17,065 bases of DNA from Stramenopiles sp. TOSAG23-3 (GCA_900128585.1 LT642463.1:1-17065), one strand, 5' to 3'. Shown: positions 1-8,077, counted from the stretch's first letter. The notes: generated by a model not told the origin, from the sequence alone. Translations and numbers: made by a program.

Positions 1-551
1 TGGTGGTGTATATTAATAACTAATGAGATGTGGTGGATTATTTGATTTTTTGATAATAAAAAATATAAATTATTATCATTATATATAATAATAATAAAAA
101 AGGGGGTGTAACGGCTAAATAATATACAGACGACTGTCATCCAATCCAAGATATTCTATCGCTGTGTCCAGAAGATAATCCATCATAAATTATTATTTTG
201 TGTTTTGTGTTCTCTTATGTGTCAGTGAATAGATTAATATTGAGATGAAGAAGAGATGAGATTAATTGAATTATTATTATTTTATTATATATATTTTATT
301 ACTACTGGTACCTTTGATAACTAACAAATAATGATAAAAAAGAAGAGGAGAAGTATTTTTTTTTGTGTGTGTTGTATATTTTCTGTAATAACTTTTATTT
401 TTATTGCAGGTGCCGATAGTCTGTGATGATCATTCAATTCGCGAATAGAGCGGCTGCGTAGACCATTCAAACAATAAGAAATTTTAGCAGGGGTCGCACC
501 TGTATTTCAATAGATTACACGTTGTTGAGGCTTCGCCGTATTATCAGAGTC
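1..551. other. AT-rich left flank, no gene seen
   Basis: Mostly A/T with TTATTA and AATAAT runs. No coding frame is supported in the first 450 bases. The segment becomes balanced in composition after about 410, just ahead of the coiled-coil gene. Two sites look like 3' splice acceptors: a pyrimidine/T-rich stretch ending in TTGCAG at 404-409, and TTTTAGCAG ending at 490. The frame of the ATG at 552 is open upstream back to 462, so the first visible exon of the next gene could begin at one of these acceptors instead of at the ATG. This is inference from motif shape only. Confidence 0.4.
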
Positions 552-1335
552 ATGGACAAGGACGACGAGCAGAGGCAATTATCGTCGGCTAAACTGATGG
601 CAAAAGTTGATTTGTATTGGAGGGAACAATATAACATAGACATGCTTCGCGATGCCTTAGAAAGAGTAAGTTCAAAGAAATCAATTGATCCTTTATATTG
701 AAACACTGTTGGATACCTAACAACATTCTGTTCATCATTTGAAGAGGAAAGCCCTGCTGAGAACAATCTTCAAGTCGGCATATTCCTCAATAGAGGCACC
801 AATATTAAAACTAGTAGAATCGACTGGCAGAGAATCAGAGCAAACGGTAAGAGAAATAGACGGGCACAATTTAGAATTCGAGGGCATGAAGGAAAAATTA
901 GGGAGCCAAAAATCAGAAATGTTTCATAAGCGCACTTCCGCCGACGAAGCGTTGCGTGTGCACGAAGAGAAATGGAAAGCTTTGCAGGCAGAGAAGGACA
1001 CATTGGTTGCTGCTTTTAACGAGGAGATAGAATCAGGAGCACATATTTTGCAGTCAAAATAAAAAAGGAAGAGTATAAGACGTTTACAAACGTGGGCGTG
1101 TTGCACTCAAAGGGTAGTAAGCCCCCTGATCTGCTCAGTGCGGAAAGTATGGAGCGAAGACGCATGAAAAAGCAAAAATTACAATTGGAAACAACACTGC
1201 GTTCAATGGAAAAACAACAGGAACGTCTGCAAAAATTTGCTGGAGCGTTGAGACTGTATCAGCAGAGAACAACGTTTCCGAAATGGTGAAATCAGAGAGC
1301 TTAAAAAAGAGCTTAAAAACGCCTTGGTAGCTTAG
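552..1335 (+). pseudogene. Disrupted coiled-coil protein gene (family not recognised)
   Basis: ATG at 552 opens 38 codons (begins MDKDDEQRQL, ends DALER) that run into a strong donor, GTAAGT, at 666. A pyrimidine-rich acceptor ending at 744 restores phase exactly, giving a 79-nt intron, close to the 82-nt intron of NDUFB10 in this window. Exon 2 (745-1062) encodes about 105 residues of charged, heptad-like sequence rich in E, K and L, ending in TAA after HILQSK. Coiled-coil character then continues in a second frame from about 1056 (KKEEYKTF, then ESMERRRMKKQKLQLETTL) to a TGA at 1287-1289, and again in a third segment, 1264-1335 (REQRFRNGEIRELKKELKN), ending in TAG. No good donor explains the first switch; the candidate introns there would be only about 47 nt. 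The simplest reading is a once-continuous coiled-coil gene carrying two or more indels, either true decay or assembly error in A-runs. I do not recognise the family. A live multi-exon gene remains possible. Confidence 0.45.
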
Positions 1336-1426
1336 AGAAGAAGATAGGCTGCGAAATGACATTTGCAGTGCAGAGTGTGTGTGTGCCAATAGTATCATTG
1401 AAAAGATTGCGAGGTGGTGGGCTTTA

Positions 1427-1470
1427 AGATTTTATGAAAAAAAACAAAGATTTTATGAAAAAAAAAACAA
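1427..1470 (+). repeat. Two-copy tandem repeat, 21 and 23 nt
   Basis: AGATTTTATG followed by an A-run and CAA occurs at 1427-1447 and again at 1448-1470. The copies differ only by two bases in the length of the A-run. It directly precedes the hairpin at 1476-1579 and may have arisen by slippage or belong to the same element. Confidence 0.8.
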
Positions 1471-1475
1471 ATTAG

Positions 1476-1579
1476 AGTATGCTTTAAGACTCTCATTTTA
1501 TCATATCAATTACGATTTCAGTTCCAACCCTAAACCTAATAAAATGGATTTTTTATTATTGAGAGTCTTAAAACATACT
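1476..1579. repeat. Inverted repeat, 20-bp arms with 64-nt loop (MITE-like)
   Basis: The left arm at 1476-1495 (AGTATGCTTTAAGACTCTCA) matches the reverse complement of the right arm at 1560-1579 at 19 of 20 positions. Similarity continues outward with one small gap into A-rich sequence containing CAAA, about 1455-1475 against 1580-1597. The loop has no coding content. The structure would suit a small non-autonomous transposon relic, but I see no clear target-site duplication and no second full copy in the window. Confidence 0.7.
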
Positions 1580-1640
1580 ATATATTTTGTTTTTTTATTA
1601 TCATCATAAAATAAGAAAATTGGCTGTTATTTAAGTAAAA

Positions 1641-1795
1641 AAATTAAAATTTAGCTTTCTCATATACCGCGAAAATGAATATGATCCAATGAAAAACTAA
1701 AACTGCGTTTATTATCACATGCATACGTTAAAAACAAAAAATTTGCTCTGTTATTTAAATAAATTAAAATTTATCTTTCTCATGTACCGCGAAAA
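1641..1795 (+). repeat. Direct repeat, 35-nt cores at exact 120-nt spacing
   Basis: The 35-nt core at 1641-1675 recurs at 1761-1795 with two mismatches (positions 1654/1774 and 1664/1784). Both copies contain CTTTCTCAT and end in TACCGCGAAAA. Weaker similarity extends on the left into CTGTTATTTAA in both copies, with a small indel. The stretch between the cores does not repeat. The CCGCGAAAA tail resembles an E2F-type site (TTTTCGCGG on the other strand); this is a motif resemblance only. Confidence 0.75.
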
Positions 1796-2383
1796 CAAAT
1801 CTGCTCCTTTTGTATGTTTCAAATTTTGATGTTAAAACCACTCAAGGTTTGTATATGTATAAGTAGTCGTCTAAGAAGAAAACTGCCTGCTTTTTGCCTC
1901 TGGCTGGTTTTCAGTTTCTTCAAGCTCGCAACCGCAAGGGAACAACATCGTAATTGCCCTATTTGTAATTAAAGAATTCGGGAAGAAGGGAGAGAAATGG
2001 AGGAAAATAATAAAGAGGGCGGGAGGAGACAACGTAACACTATAATAATTGATATTAACTACTAATAGCAAACGAGTTCGTTCTTCCTTGGGTCGGTACC
2101 AGGTACCACCAGGTACAAACTTCAAAATCAGTGAAGAAGAAGCTTTTTTTCTTTTTTTTTTAAAATACACCACAGTGTAAAAGAAAATGTGCATGTACAG
2201 TAATAATAATAAAAAACCCAACAATTTGTCCATCTAACTTAATCGGTGTATGGTCCATATGTTGGAGACGCCCCCATTCGTTAAAGTATACTACTCCAGG
2301 TTTCTCGCGGGCACGTAGGCCACCCGAATAAAACAAGCAGTTGTCGAAGGCACTTAAAGGGTTGGTGTTGCTGGGGTACAGCC
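1796..2383 (+). other. Spacer and upstream region of the kinesin gene
   Basis: No supported gene. The stretch holds a T-run at 2144-2161, overlapping GGTACC units around 2094-2114, and AT-rich sequence. Composition turns balanced from about 2260, and this last 120 bases is the likely promoter/5' UTR of the kinesin. I see no convincing TATA element. A 120-codon frame on the minus strand across 1871-2233 has no recognisable protein character. Confidence 0.5.
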
Positions 2384-4639
2384 ATGGACCGCGTTGGCAA
2401 TAGCGAGCAGTCTCACCCTTACTTGAACGATCCTAACTATATTCGTTTGGGGGAGGTAATCAAGAAATTTTGCAGCAGCGCCAACTTAAACTCGGCGAAA
2501 ACCGAACAATTAAACTCTATCGTTTCGCTCTACAGTGCTCATTTCAGAAAATGTTACGAAAAACAGTACACGAGAAACAAAATTGCGATGACCCTTATAT
2601 CGAAGGGAAAGGAAGCCCGCCGCAGAGCCCAGCTCCGTAAAGAGTTTGAAGAAGAAAGGAAGGTGTTGGTCGAAAAACTAAACGAGGCATCTTTGCTGAT
2701 TGAAAAGTACACAGCTAAAGTTAAAAACTTAAAGACAAAGTCGAAAAAGAAGACCGAATTGATGAAACATATTATCGTGGACAAGGACAAGGAGTTGTCC
2801 GATCTGGAAAAAGAGTTGAACAGCGCCAAAGGAACGTCTGCGGAGTACATGGCAGAGTTTAAAGGGATTGCCTCAATGTCGGACCAACTAATGGAGCAAC
2901 TCGCCATATTAGAACAGCAACGCTTAGATGACAAGAAAATAGTTGCGGGCAAGGAGCAGGAATTCAAAGATACAATCACTAGATTGCAAGAGCAGTTAGA
3001 CGCCAAACGGTCCGACTCGCCGCAAGGTGAAAAACAGCCGGGAACGCCGTCGGGCGAGAGCACTGCCGGCGAACCCAGGGCACAGGACGGCTCCATGTCT
3101 CCGCAACGTAGCCGGGTAACAAAATCGATAGAAAAGAGTCAGCTCGACAACATTCATACGTTACACGACCAAGTCTTGGCCGTCAACAAGCCTTCAAAAA
3201 GCAGGAAAAAACGGCGTTCCTCAAGCATCCGCCGTGTGTACGAAAATTCGTCGATAGTAGTGGCGGCACGGATTCGCCCATTATCAACTGCTGAACTTGA
3301 AAAGGATACAGCCATTGTCAATGGCAACAACGAGTGCGATAGTGTTGTTCTGAACGAAGATTGGTACGACGAGGTTTCGAAAGACAGACCTCTGAGCAAA
3401 GAAACGGGGAATGCAAACAAGGAAACTCGCAGTTATGGCTTTGATGTAGTTTTTGGCGCAGATATCGATCAAAACGTTGTGTATGCCCTAACAGGGAGGC
3501 ACGTACTGGAGCGCTTCGTCAGCGGGTACAACGGCACCATATTTGCGTACGGGCAGACTGGGTCTGGTAAAACTTACACAATGATGGGTGCCCCTGGTCG
3601 CGAGAGTGTCGCAATGAACGATGATACCGACGGAATCACCCCACGGCTGGTTAGGGACCTGTTCGCCTACTTGCACGATCTAGAGAGTCGCGACGGCGTC
3701 GAGAGCCAATGGAAATTGTCGGTAACTTACATAGAAATATACATGGAGTCCATTCGGGATTTATTGAACCCTGGGGCGAAGGCGGTGCCGAGGCGCGGCT
3801 CGACGGCCAGGAAGTTGCCTAGGGGGAGTGCGGCCGCAAAGGCCTCGATCGACATCCGAGAAACCCAGCGCGGGACGCCCTATTTGCACGGTGCTGTGGA
3901 AGTGAATGTAGGGACGTTCGAGCATTTGATCATGTGCCTGAACGAAGGAACCCTTCGTCGTACTACGGAGGAAACGAACTCCAATGCAACGAGTTCGAGG
4001 TCCCACAGTGTTCTAACGTTGAAGCTCACCGTTATGGACGGGGCGGAAGCTACCGACCCGAAGCGTGGCACTGTCACCTCCAAGTTGCACGTCGTTGATC
4101 TAGCAGGAAGCGAGAATGCGGCATCCACCGATGGGATATCCAAATTACGGCGGCAAGAAGGAATGTGCATCAACAAAAGCCTGCTCTCCCTCCACCGCGT
4201 CATCAAAAGTCTCACAAAGGGACAGCAAAAGGCAAGAAGCCGGGACGCGTCCGACAAGTCCTTGTCAGAGTCTTACATTCCCTACCGCTCCAGCAAACTG
4301 ACACGGCTGCTGAAAGACTCTTTGGGAGGCAACTGCTTTACGCTGATGATCTGCAATTTATCGCCGACAACCAAAACGTACGGAGAAACAAAAAGGAGTC
4401 TGGCCTTTTCGCAGAGCGTAAAGCACGTTCGCAACAAGGCGATAAAGAACATTGACGTACGGGCAAAGCGTATACGCGATTTGGAGCTAGAGAACAAGAA
4501 ATTACGCCACTTGGTGGGGGAGTATAGAAAAATTCTGTTGGAAGAAACTGACCCAGAAGAGGCAACCGCAGAGTTGATAGAAGAACAGGTGGAAGATGGT
4601 ACGGTAGAAAAGGCAGCCATGGAAGAAATGGACGTGTAG
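2384..4639 (+). CDS. Kinesin-like protein with N-terminal coiled coil and C-terminal-half motor
   Basis: Predicted microtubule motor of 751 residues in one exon, ATG at 2384 (context GCCATGG), TAG stop. Residues 1-75 are a short unrecognised head. About 76-210 is charged coiled coil, then a Ser/Pro/Gly-rich linker (210-245) and a very basic stretch (SKSRKKRRSSSIRR) just before the motor. The motor spans about 290-685: first strand IVVAARIRP at 291; P-loop GQTGSGKT at 390-397; switch I NATSSRSH at 534-541; switch II DLAGSE at 572-577; microtubule-binding helix region IPYRSSKLT at 632-640. All ATP-binding motifs are intact, so ATPase activity is expected. After the motor, KAIKN followed by a short helix (ELENKKLRHL) resembles the neck linker and neck coil of N-terminal kinesins, not kinesin-14. 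A basic insert of about 25 residues (463-487) sits between DLLNP and SIDIRE. The subfamily is not assigned; cargo and polarity cannot be read from the sequence. Confidence 0.95.
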   Translation: MDRVGNSEQSHPYLNDPNYIRLGEVIKKFCSSANLNSAKTEQLNSIVSLYSAHFRKCYEKQYTRNKIAMTLISKGKEARRRAQLRKEFEEERKVLVEKLNEASLLIEKYTAKVKNLKTKSKKKTELMKHIIVDKDKELSDLEKELNSAKGTSAEYMAEFKGIASMSDQLMEQLAILEQQRLDDKKIVAGKEQEFKDTITRLQEQLDAKRSDSPQGEKQPGTPSGESTAGEPRAQDGSMSPQRSRVTKSIEKSQLDNIHTLHDQVLAVNKPSKSRKKRRSSSIRRVYENSSIVVAARIRPLSTAELEKDTAIVNGNNECDSVVLNEDWYDEVSKDRPLSKETGNANKETRSYGFDVVFGADIDQNVVYALTGRHVLERFVSGYNGTIFAYGQTGSGKTYTMMGAPGRESVAMNDDTDGITPRLVRDLFAYLHDLESRDGVESQWKLSVTYIEIYMESIRDLLNPGAKAVPRRGSTARKLPRGSAAAKASIDIRETQRGTPYLHGAVEVNVGTFEHLIMCLNEGTLRRTTEETNSNATSSRSHSVLTLKLTVMDGAEATDPKRGTVTSKLHVVDLAGSENAASTDGISKLRRQEGMCINKSLLSLHRVIKSLTKGQQKARSRDASDKSLSESYIPYRSSKLTRLLKDSLGGNCFTLMICNLSPTTKTYGETKRSLAFSQSVKHVRNKAIKNIDVRAKRIRDLELENKKLRHLVGEYRKILLEETDPEEATAELIEEQVEDGTVEKAAMEEMDV

Positions 4640-5348
4640 GGGTGAAACAGAAGGAAGATGTACACGATTATTAGCACTTGTCTTTTTAATTATTTTAAAT
4701 TCTACTACGGTACAGCTCACAGCTCTCCTCGTGTTATAATGTTATATATATTAGAGACTATAATAGACTAGAATAGCAATACACGGTATAATACGGTATA
4801 GAGTACTCCTCGTACTCCTCACTCCTCGTATTCTAAAAATAACCTATCTAAATAATTCGTTTAATACTGACCGGACAGTTATAAGTACTGCTTTTGTGAT
4901 ATCGTATGAGGATCACACACACCAGACACAGACACAGCGCTGGAGTTGAGTATTAATTAATAATAGTCGTCTCTATATTAATATTTTATACCGAATACCG
5001 AATGCGGACGGAGGGGAGGGAGAGAGAACGGAGAGAAGAGACGGATGAATGAGGAAGAAGAAGAAGAGAGAGGCAGAGGCAGGAGGAAGGAGAAAAAAAG
5101 AAGAGAACGAAAAAAAACAACATTTTTTTATAAATAATATTTTTTTAAATAATAATAAAAATTGAATAAAAGATTTTAATAATAATACTGCTGTGGATTA
5201 TTGTTATCTTCTTGCCCCATTCGAAGAGAAAAAGTTGTGAGGAAATGATAGTTATGACGAGGGAGAAAAGTATCACAGAACAATTTGATAGTTAGCAATT
5301 ATTGACTTTAGCTGAACTAATATTTACTAACTTAACAGAGTAATTACC
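4640..5348 (+). other. Spacer between kinesin and NDUFB10
   Basis: AT-rich, no gene seen. It contains tandem ACTCCTCGT-like units at about 4803-4832 and the purine tract described separately. The last 130 bases probably hold the NDUFB10 promoter and 5' UTR; no TATA box stands out. Confidence 0.5.
5010..5117 (+). repeat. Purine-only tract of about 108 nt
   Basis: From 5010 to 5117 the plus strand has only seven pyrimidines (5029, 5042, 5046, 5050, 5074, 5080, 5108). It includes GGGGAGGG, (GAA)n and GAGAGA runs and ends in an A-run. Long homopurine tracts can form triplex (H-DNA) structures. It lies about 230 nt upstream of the NDUFB10 start. Confidence 0.8.
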
Positions 5349-5709
5349 ATGAGTGGCGAAAGTAGCGTGGGGTTCAAACCAGTTCCTGACCTGGAAAAGG
5401 ATGGAGCAGGTAAGTTTATAGCCCCTGAAAATCCGGTGGCTTTTTTTGAGGCCAGGGAACAACGTGTTCGAGATCGTTTTGTAAATTTGCACCAGGCGAA
5501 ATTGTTGAGGGAGGAACTTCGCCAATGTTATTATAAATCCGGTGTCAACCATTATCAGTAAGTATGCATCATTTTCCCTTTTTCTTTATTTCTCGTTTTG
5601 CCAGAAAGGTGTCTAACAAGTACCGTTTCACGTTCACAGAGACTGCAAGGAGTTGGTGGAAGCGTATATGACAAAGATAAATGCGCCTAATTTTGGCATG
5701 TCGAACTAA
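5349..5709 (+). CDS. NDUFB10: NADH:ubiquinone oxidoreductase (complex I) subunit NDUFB10/PDSW, two exons
   Basis: Accessory subunit of mitochondrial complex I, expected at the intermembrane-space face of the membrane arm. Exons are 5349-5557 and 5640-5709 (join). The 82-nt phase-2 intron splits the Gln codon of VNHYQDC, and joining gives 92 residues ending NFGMSN, TAA. The family signature is clear: ENPVAFFEAREQRVRDRF, then KLLREELRQCYY and GVNHYQDCKEL. Cys60 and Cys72 are spaced CX11C across the conserved GVNHYQ core, fitting the disulfide-forming cysteines known in this family. Length is close to the short plant form (around 100 residues) and well below the animal form (around 170). The ATG at 5349 is chosen because the conserved region follows shortly and there is no N-terminal presequence, as is usual for this subunit. 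It is convergent with the transporter downstream. Confidence 0.9.
5558..5639 (+). other. Spliceosomal intron in NDUFB10
   Basis: GTAAGT donor at 5558, CAG acceptor ending at 5639, 82 nt, phase 2. Splicing restores the conserved GVNHYQDC core without a break, which is strong evidence for these exact borders. A second acceptor, TTTTGCCAG ending at 5604, has a better pyrimidine tract. Using it would shift the frame, lose the second conserved cysteine and end at an in-frame TGA about 22 codons later. Confidence 0.9.
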
Positions 5710-6070
5710 GCGTCTGCGTACAAGCAGCGGATGCACACAGAAAGGGTGTCTGTCGGCAGGCGTCCGATTGCCTTGCCCAGAGAATTAGTATTTGCGGTTG
5801 GAAATCGACGTGCAGAAGCGACGAGCCTCTGGTGGTGGGATTACCTCCTCGAAACAAAATCCAAACTACGTACGGCGCAGCATTGAGAAGTAAGCGTTGT
5901 TTTTAAAACGCGAAGAGTTCAAATTTTTATTTTACGCGGAAAGTGTATTCTATAGTACAATTAACAAAAAAGGAAAAATTAAAACGGTGCATTATTGGAC
6001 TTTCGTTCTGACTCCGTACCGAACGTTCTGTCTTTCTGCAAGCGGTGCACTAATCCAGGCATGTTGTCGC
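5710..6070. other. Convergent 3' region between NDUFB10 and SLC33A1
   Basis: No gene seen. The first 180 bases are GC-balanced and start with a possible imperfect hairpin just after the NDUFB10 stop (about 5709-5734, GCGTCTGC pairing with GCAGCGGATGC with a bulge). The rest is more AT-rich. It is probably the two facing 3' UTRs. I cannot place the polyadenylation sites. Confidence 0.45.
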
Positions 6071-7657
6071 TCAAGCACGGGATTTCTCAGTAAGCAGTAG
6101 GCCCGTCTCTTCGTCTTCCGAATCTTTCTCTTTGTACAACGCCTTGTTCACTTTCCAAATACTCAAGGGGGCTGCCTCAAGCTTGGAGATAGATGCCGAC
6201 GCGAAAAAGATCCAGACAAAACCCACGCACGCGGACAAAATTGCAACTGGGTACCACCCATCTTTAACAATGGCCCCTTCTTCATCCCTTTCCGTTAACG
6301 CTCCTATCAGAAAGAAACTCAGAGAGGATGGCCATTTGAACGCCAAGTTAGCGATCGTGTTCAAGAATGTCATGTACGTCCCGCCTATCCGTGGGTCGCT
6401 AATTCGAGCAAAAAATCCAACTTGGCCAACAAACATGGCGGTGGAAATAATGGATTGGGCCAGTGAAATAACGAATACTGTTAAGTAAAACGAATTGGAC
6501 TCGCTCGAGAAGAGCGGCGGCCAAGGCGAAGGGGCAAAATACAACGTGAGGATGGAACCAATGCAGAACAAGATCCTTGGAATGTACAACCGCGTGAACA
6601 TTTGAAATGGTCTCGCCCCCGCAGTATACTTGCTTACAAATTTTGGGACGATAATCGCAACAATTCCCAACAGCGTTCCCATGTACGCAACGTGCTCTTT
6701 CGGCATACCGGCCCCCTGTATTTTCAACGTCGACGTGCCGTCTACAGCTGCAAAAGCAACCTTGCTCGAAATCAGTATCATGCAAAAACGTTGAACGGCC
6801 GGCAATCGGCAAATTGCCAGCATTTCTTTGTAAGTGTCGAGAATCCCTGGCACGTCGTCGGCTTCTTTTTCCGCTTTGAAGCGGGCAACAAGTGCTGTAG
6901 TGACCAAAAACAGAATCCCCCATGCCCGCATGTTTGACCCTAGCGTTGCCAAGTTGTAACGACTGAGCAACAAGAACCCAACAAAAGATACCATGCTTCC
7001 AAAGCTCTGCCCAGCTGCATTGCAAGTCGCCGCGTAGCCGACATTCTCTTTGGACAACATTGTCAGCGCCCAGCCGTCTACAGCAACGTCTTGCGTCGCA
7101 CACAAAAAGAAGAGGGAAAAGAACACAGCGGTCAAGACAGTCATATCCACGTCCGCTTCACCCTCCATGATGGAATCGATCCTGTAGCTGGAAAGGAACA
7201 TGACCACGCCAATCAACAGTTGGGTGGGCACTAGCCACGACTTACGCTGGCCCCATGCCCGATTGAACGTGGCGTCGACGATTGGCGCCCACAGCAGCTT
7301 TAAAGAAAACGGCCAGCTACAAAAACTGAATACTCCTTGCTGAGTCATGGATACTTTTCGTTCCTCTAGAAGCATTGGGATCGCAGCCGATATTCCCATT
7401 GGAACACCTTGAAGAGTATACAAAAGAAGCAAAAGGCAAATGCTTGACCAGTCTTTGCTTAAAGATGCCTTTGGCTTTTCAGCCTCTGTTTTCTTTCTCG
7501 ACATCTTTGCTTTTTTCGTTTCGGCTTGACCTTTCGGTTCGATCGCCTTTTTCTTCGACCCACGGGAATTTTTTCGTACCTTCTTTGCAGTCCCAGTTGT
7601 TTTGCCTTTCGTTGCAGCAGCACGTGGTGCCGTTGAGCTTCTTCGCCTCCGAGGCAT
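6071..7657 (-). CDS. SLC33A1: Acetyl-CoA transporter, SLC33A1/AT-1 family
   Basis: Multi-pass membrane protein of 528 residues, TGA stop. The animal family member moves cytosolic acetyl-CoA into the ER/Golgi lumen for protein and glycan acetylation. Family signatures are strong: LLYTLQGVPMGISAAIPML (79-97), FSFCSWPFSLKLLWAPIVDA (110-129, the MFS-like hallmark), GQRKSWLVPTQLL (136-148), ATQDVAVDGWALTMLS (187-202), ENVGYAATCNAAGQSFG (204-220), RPFQMFTRLYIPRILF (349-364) and GGTYMTFLNTIANLAFKWPS (425-444). I count about 11-12 hydrophobic segments between 72 and 490. The first 66 residues are very basic (many K/R, including KKVRKNSRGSKKK); Met52 is an internal start that would remove most of this. 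The acidic C-terminus contains EETGLLL, fitting an acidic dileucine sorting pattern. Transport substrate is inferred from family only. Confidence 0.93.
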   Translation of the reverse strand: MPRRRRSSTAPRAAATKGKTTGTAKKVRKNSRGSKKKAIEPKGQAETKKAKMSRKKTEAEKPKASLSKDWSSICLLLLLYTLQGVPMGISAAIPMLLEERKVSMTQQGVFSFCSWPFSLKLLWAPIVDATFNRAWGQRKSWLVPTQLLIGVVMFLSSYRIDSIMEGEADVDMTVLTAVFFSLFFLCATQDVAVDGWALTMLSKENVGYAATCNAAGQSFGSMVSFVGFLLLSRYNLATLGSNMRAWGILFLVTTALVARFKAEKEADDVPGILDTYKEMLAICRLPAVQRFCMILISSKVAFAAVDGTSTLKIQGAGMPKEHVAYMGTLLGIVAIIVPKFVSKYTAGARPFQMFTRLYIPRILFCIGSILTLYFAPSPWPPLFSSESNSFYLTVFVISLAQSIISTAMFVGQVGFFARISDPRIGGTYMTFLNTIANLAFKWPSSLSFFLIGALTERDEEGAIVKDGWYPVAILSACVGFVWIFFASASISKLEAAPLSIWKVNKALYKEKDSEDEETGLLLTEKSRA

Positions 7658-8053
7658 TAAGAGTTGCGCCTCGCTAAATACGTAGTGGTAAGAAAAGCGA
7701 TGTGTTCGATATCGTGTGGTTTATCTTGCTCGCTGTTCCTATTGTTATACATCTACTTACTATTCAAGCTGTTGATTTAGATATTAAAATGTTCAATGCA
7801 TTCTCTCACACACTCACTCACTCCGTCTCTATATGTATGCACATATATATAAGTCGTTCAATTGAAACTAGTTGTTCATAATAATAATAATAATAATTAA
7901 TAATTGTGTTTTTTTAAATTTTTTTATTATTATTTATTTTATATCATTCATCATTGGAATCATCCATCCTCCTCCTCCTACTTGTTTCTCTTCCTATTTT
8001 CACACTAGACTATGAAGCTAACTATGAGGAATGTACACAATTAAATAATTAGG

Positions 8054-8077
8054 ACTACGACACTACGACACTACGAC
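8054..8077 (+). repeat. Three exact tandem copies of an 8-bp unit
   Basis: ACTACGAC is repeated three times without mismatch (8054-8061, 8062-8069, 8070-8077). It is followed by TCCTCGT, which also occurs in the spacer upstream of NDUFB10 near 4803-4832. Confidence 0.9.

Noticed and set aside
846-874. Possible mini-intron with GTAAGA donor and TTTAG acceptor inside exon 2 of the coiled-coil gene
   Set aside because: It would be under 30 nt, too short for normal splicing, and the frame is open through it.
1527-1540. CCCTAAACCTAA, resembling a plant-type telomere repeat
   Set aside because: Only one full unit and a partial one; too short to call an interstitial telomere.
1871-2233. 120-codon frame on the minus strand
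   Set aside because: Sequence comes from AT-rich spacer, with a lysine run and hydrophobic bias typical of random A/T DNA; no motif recognised.
2554-3096. 180-codon minus-strand frame opposite the kinesin coiled coil
   Set aside because: Serine/leucine-rich antisense reading of a charged coiled coil, a common artefact.
6399-7103. 234-codon minus-strand frame and several plus-strand frames across the transporter gene
   Set aside because: Out-of-frame shadows of SLC33A1, whose family motifs are clear in the main frame.
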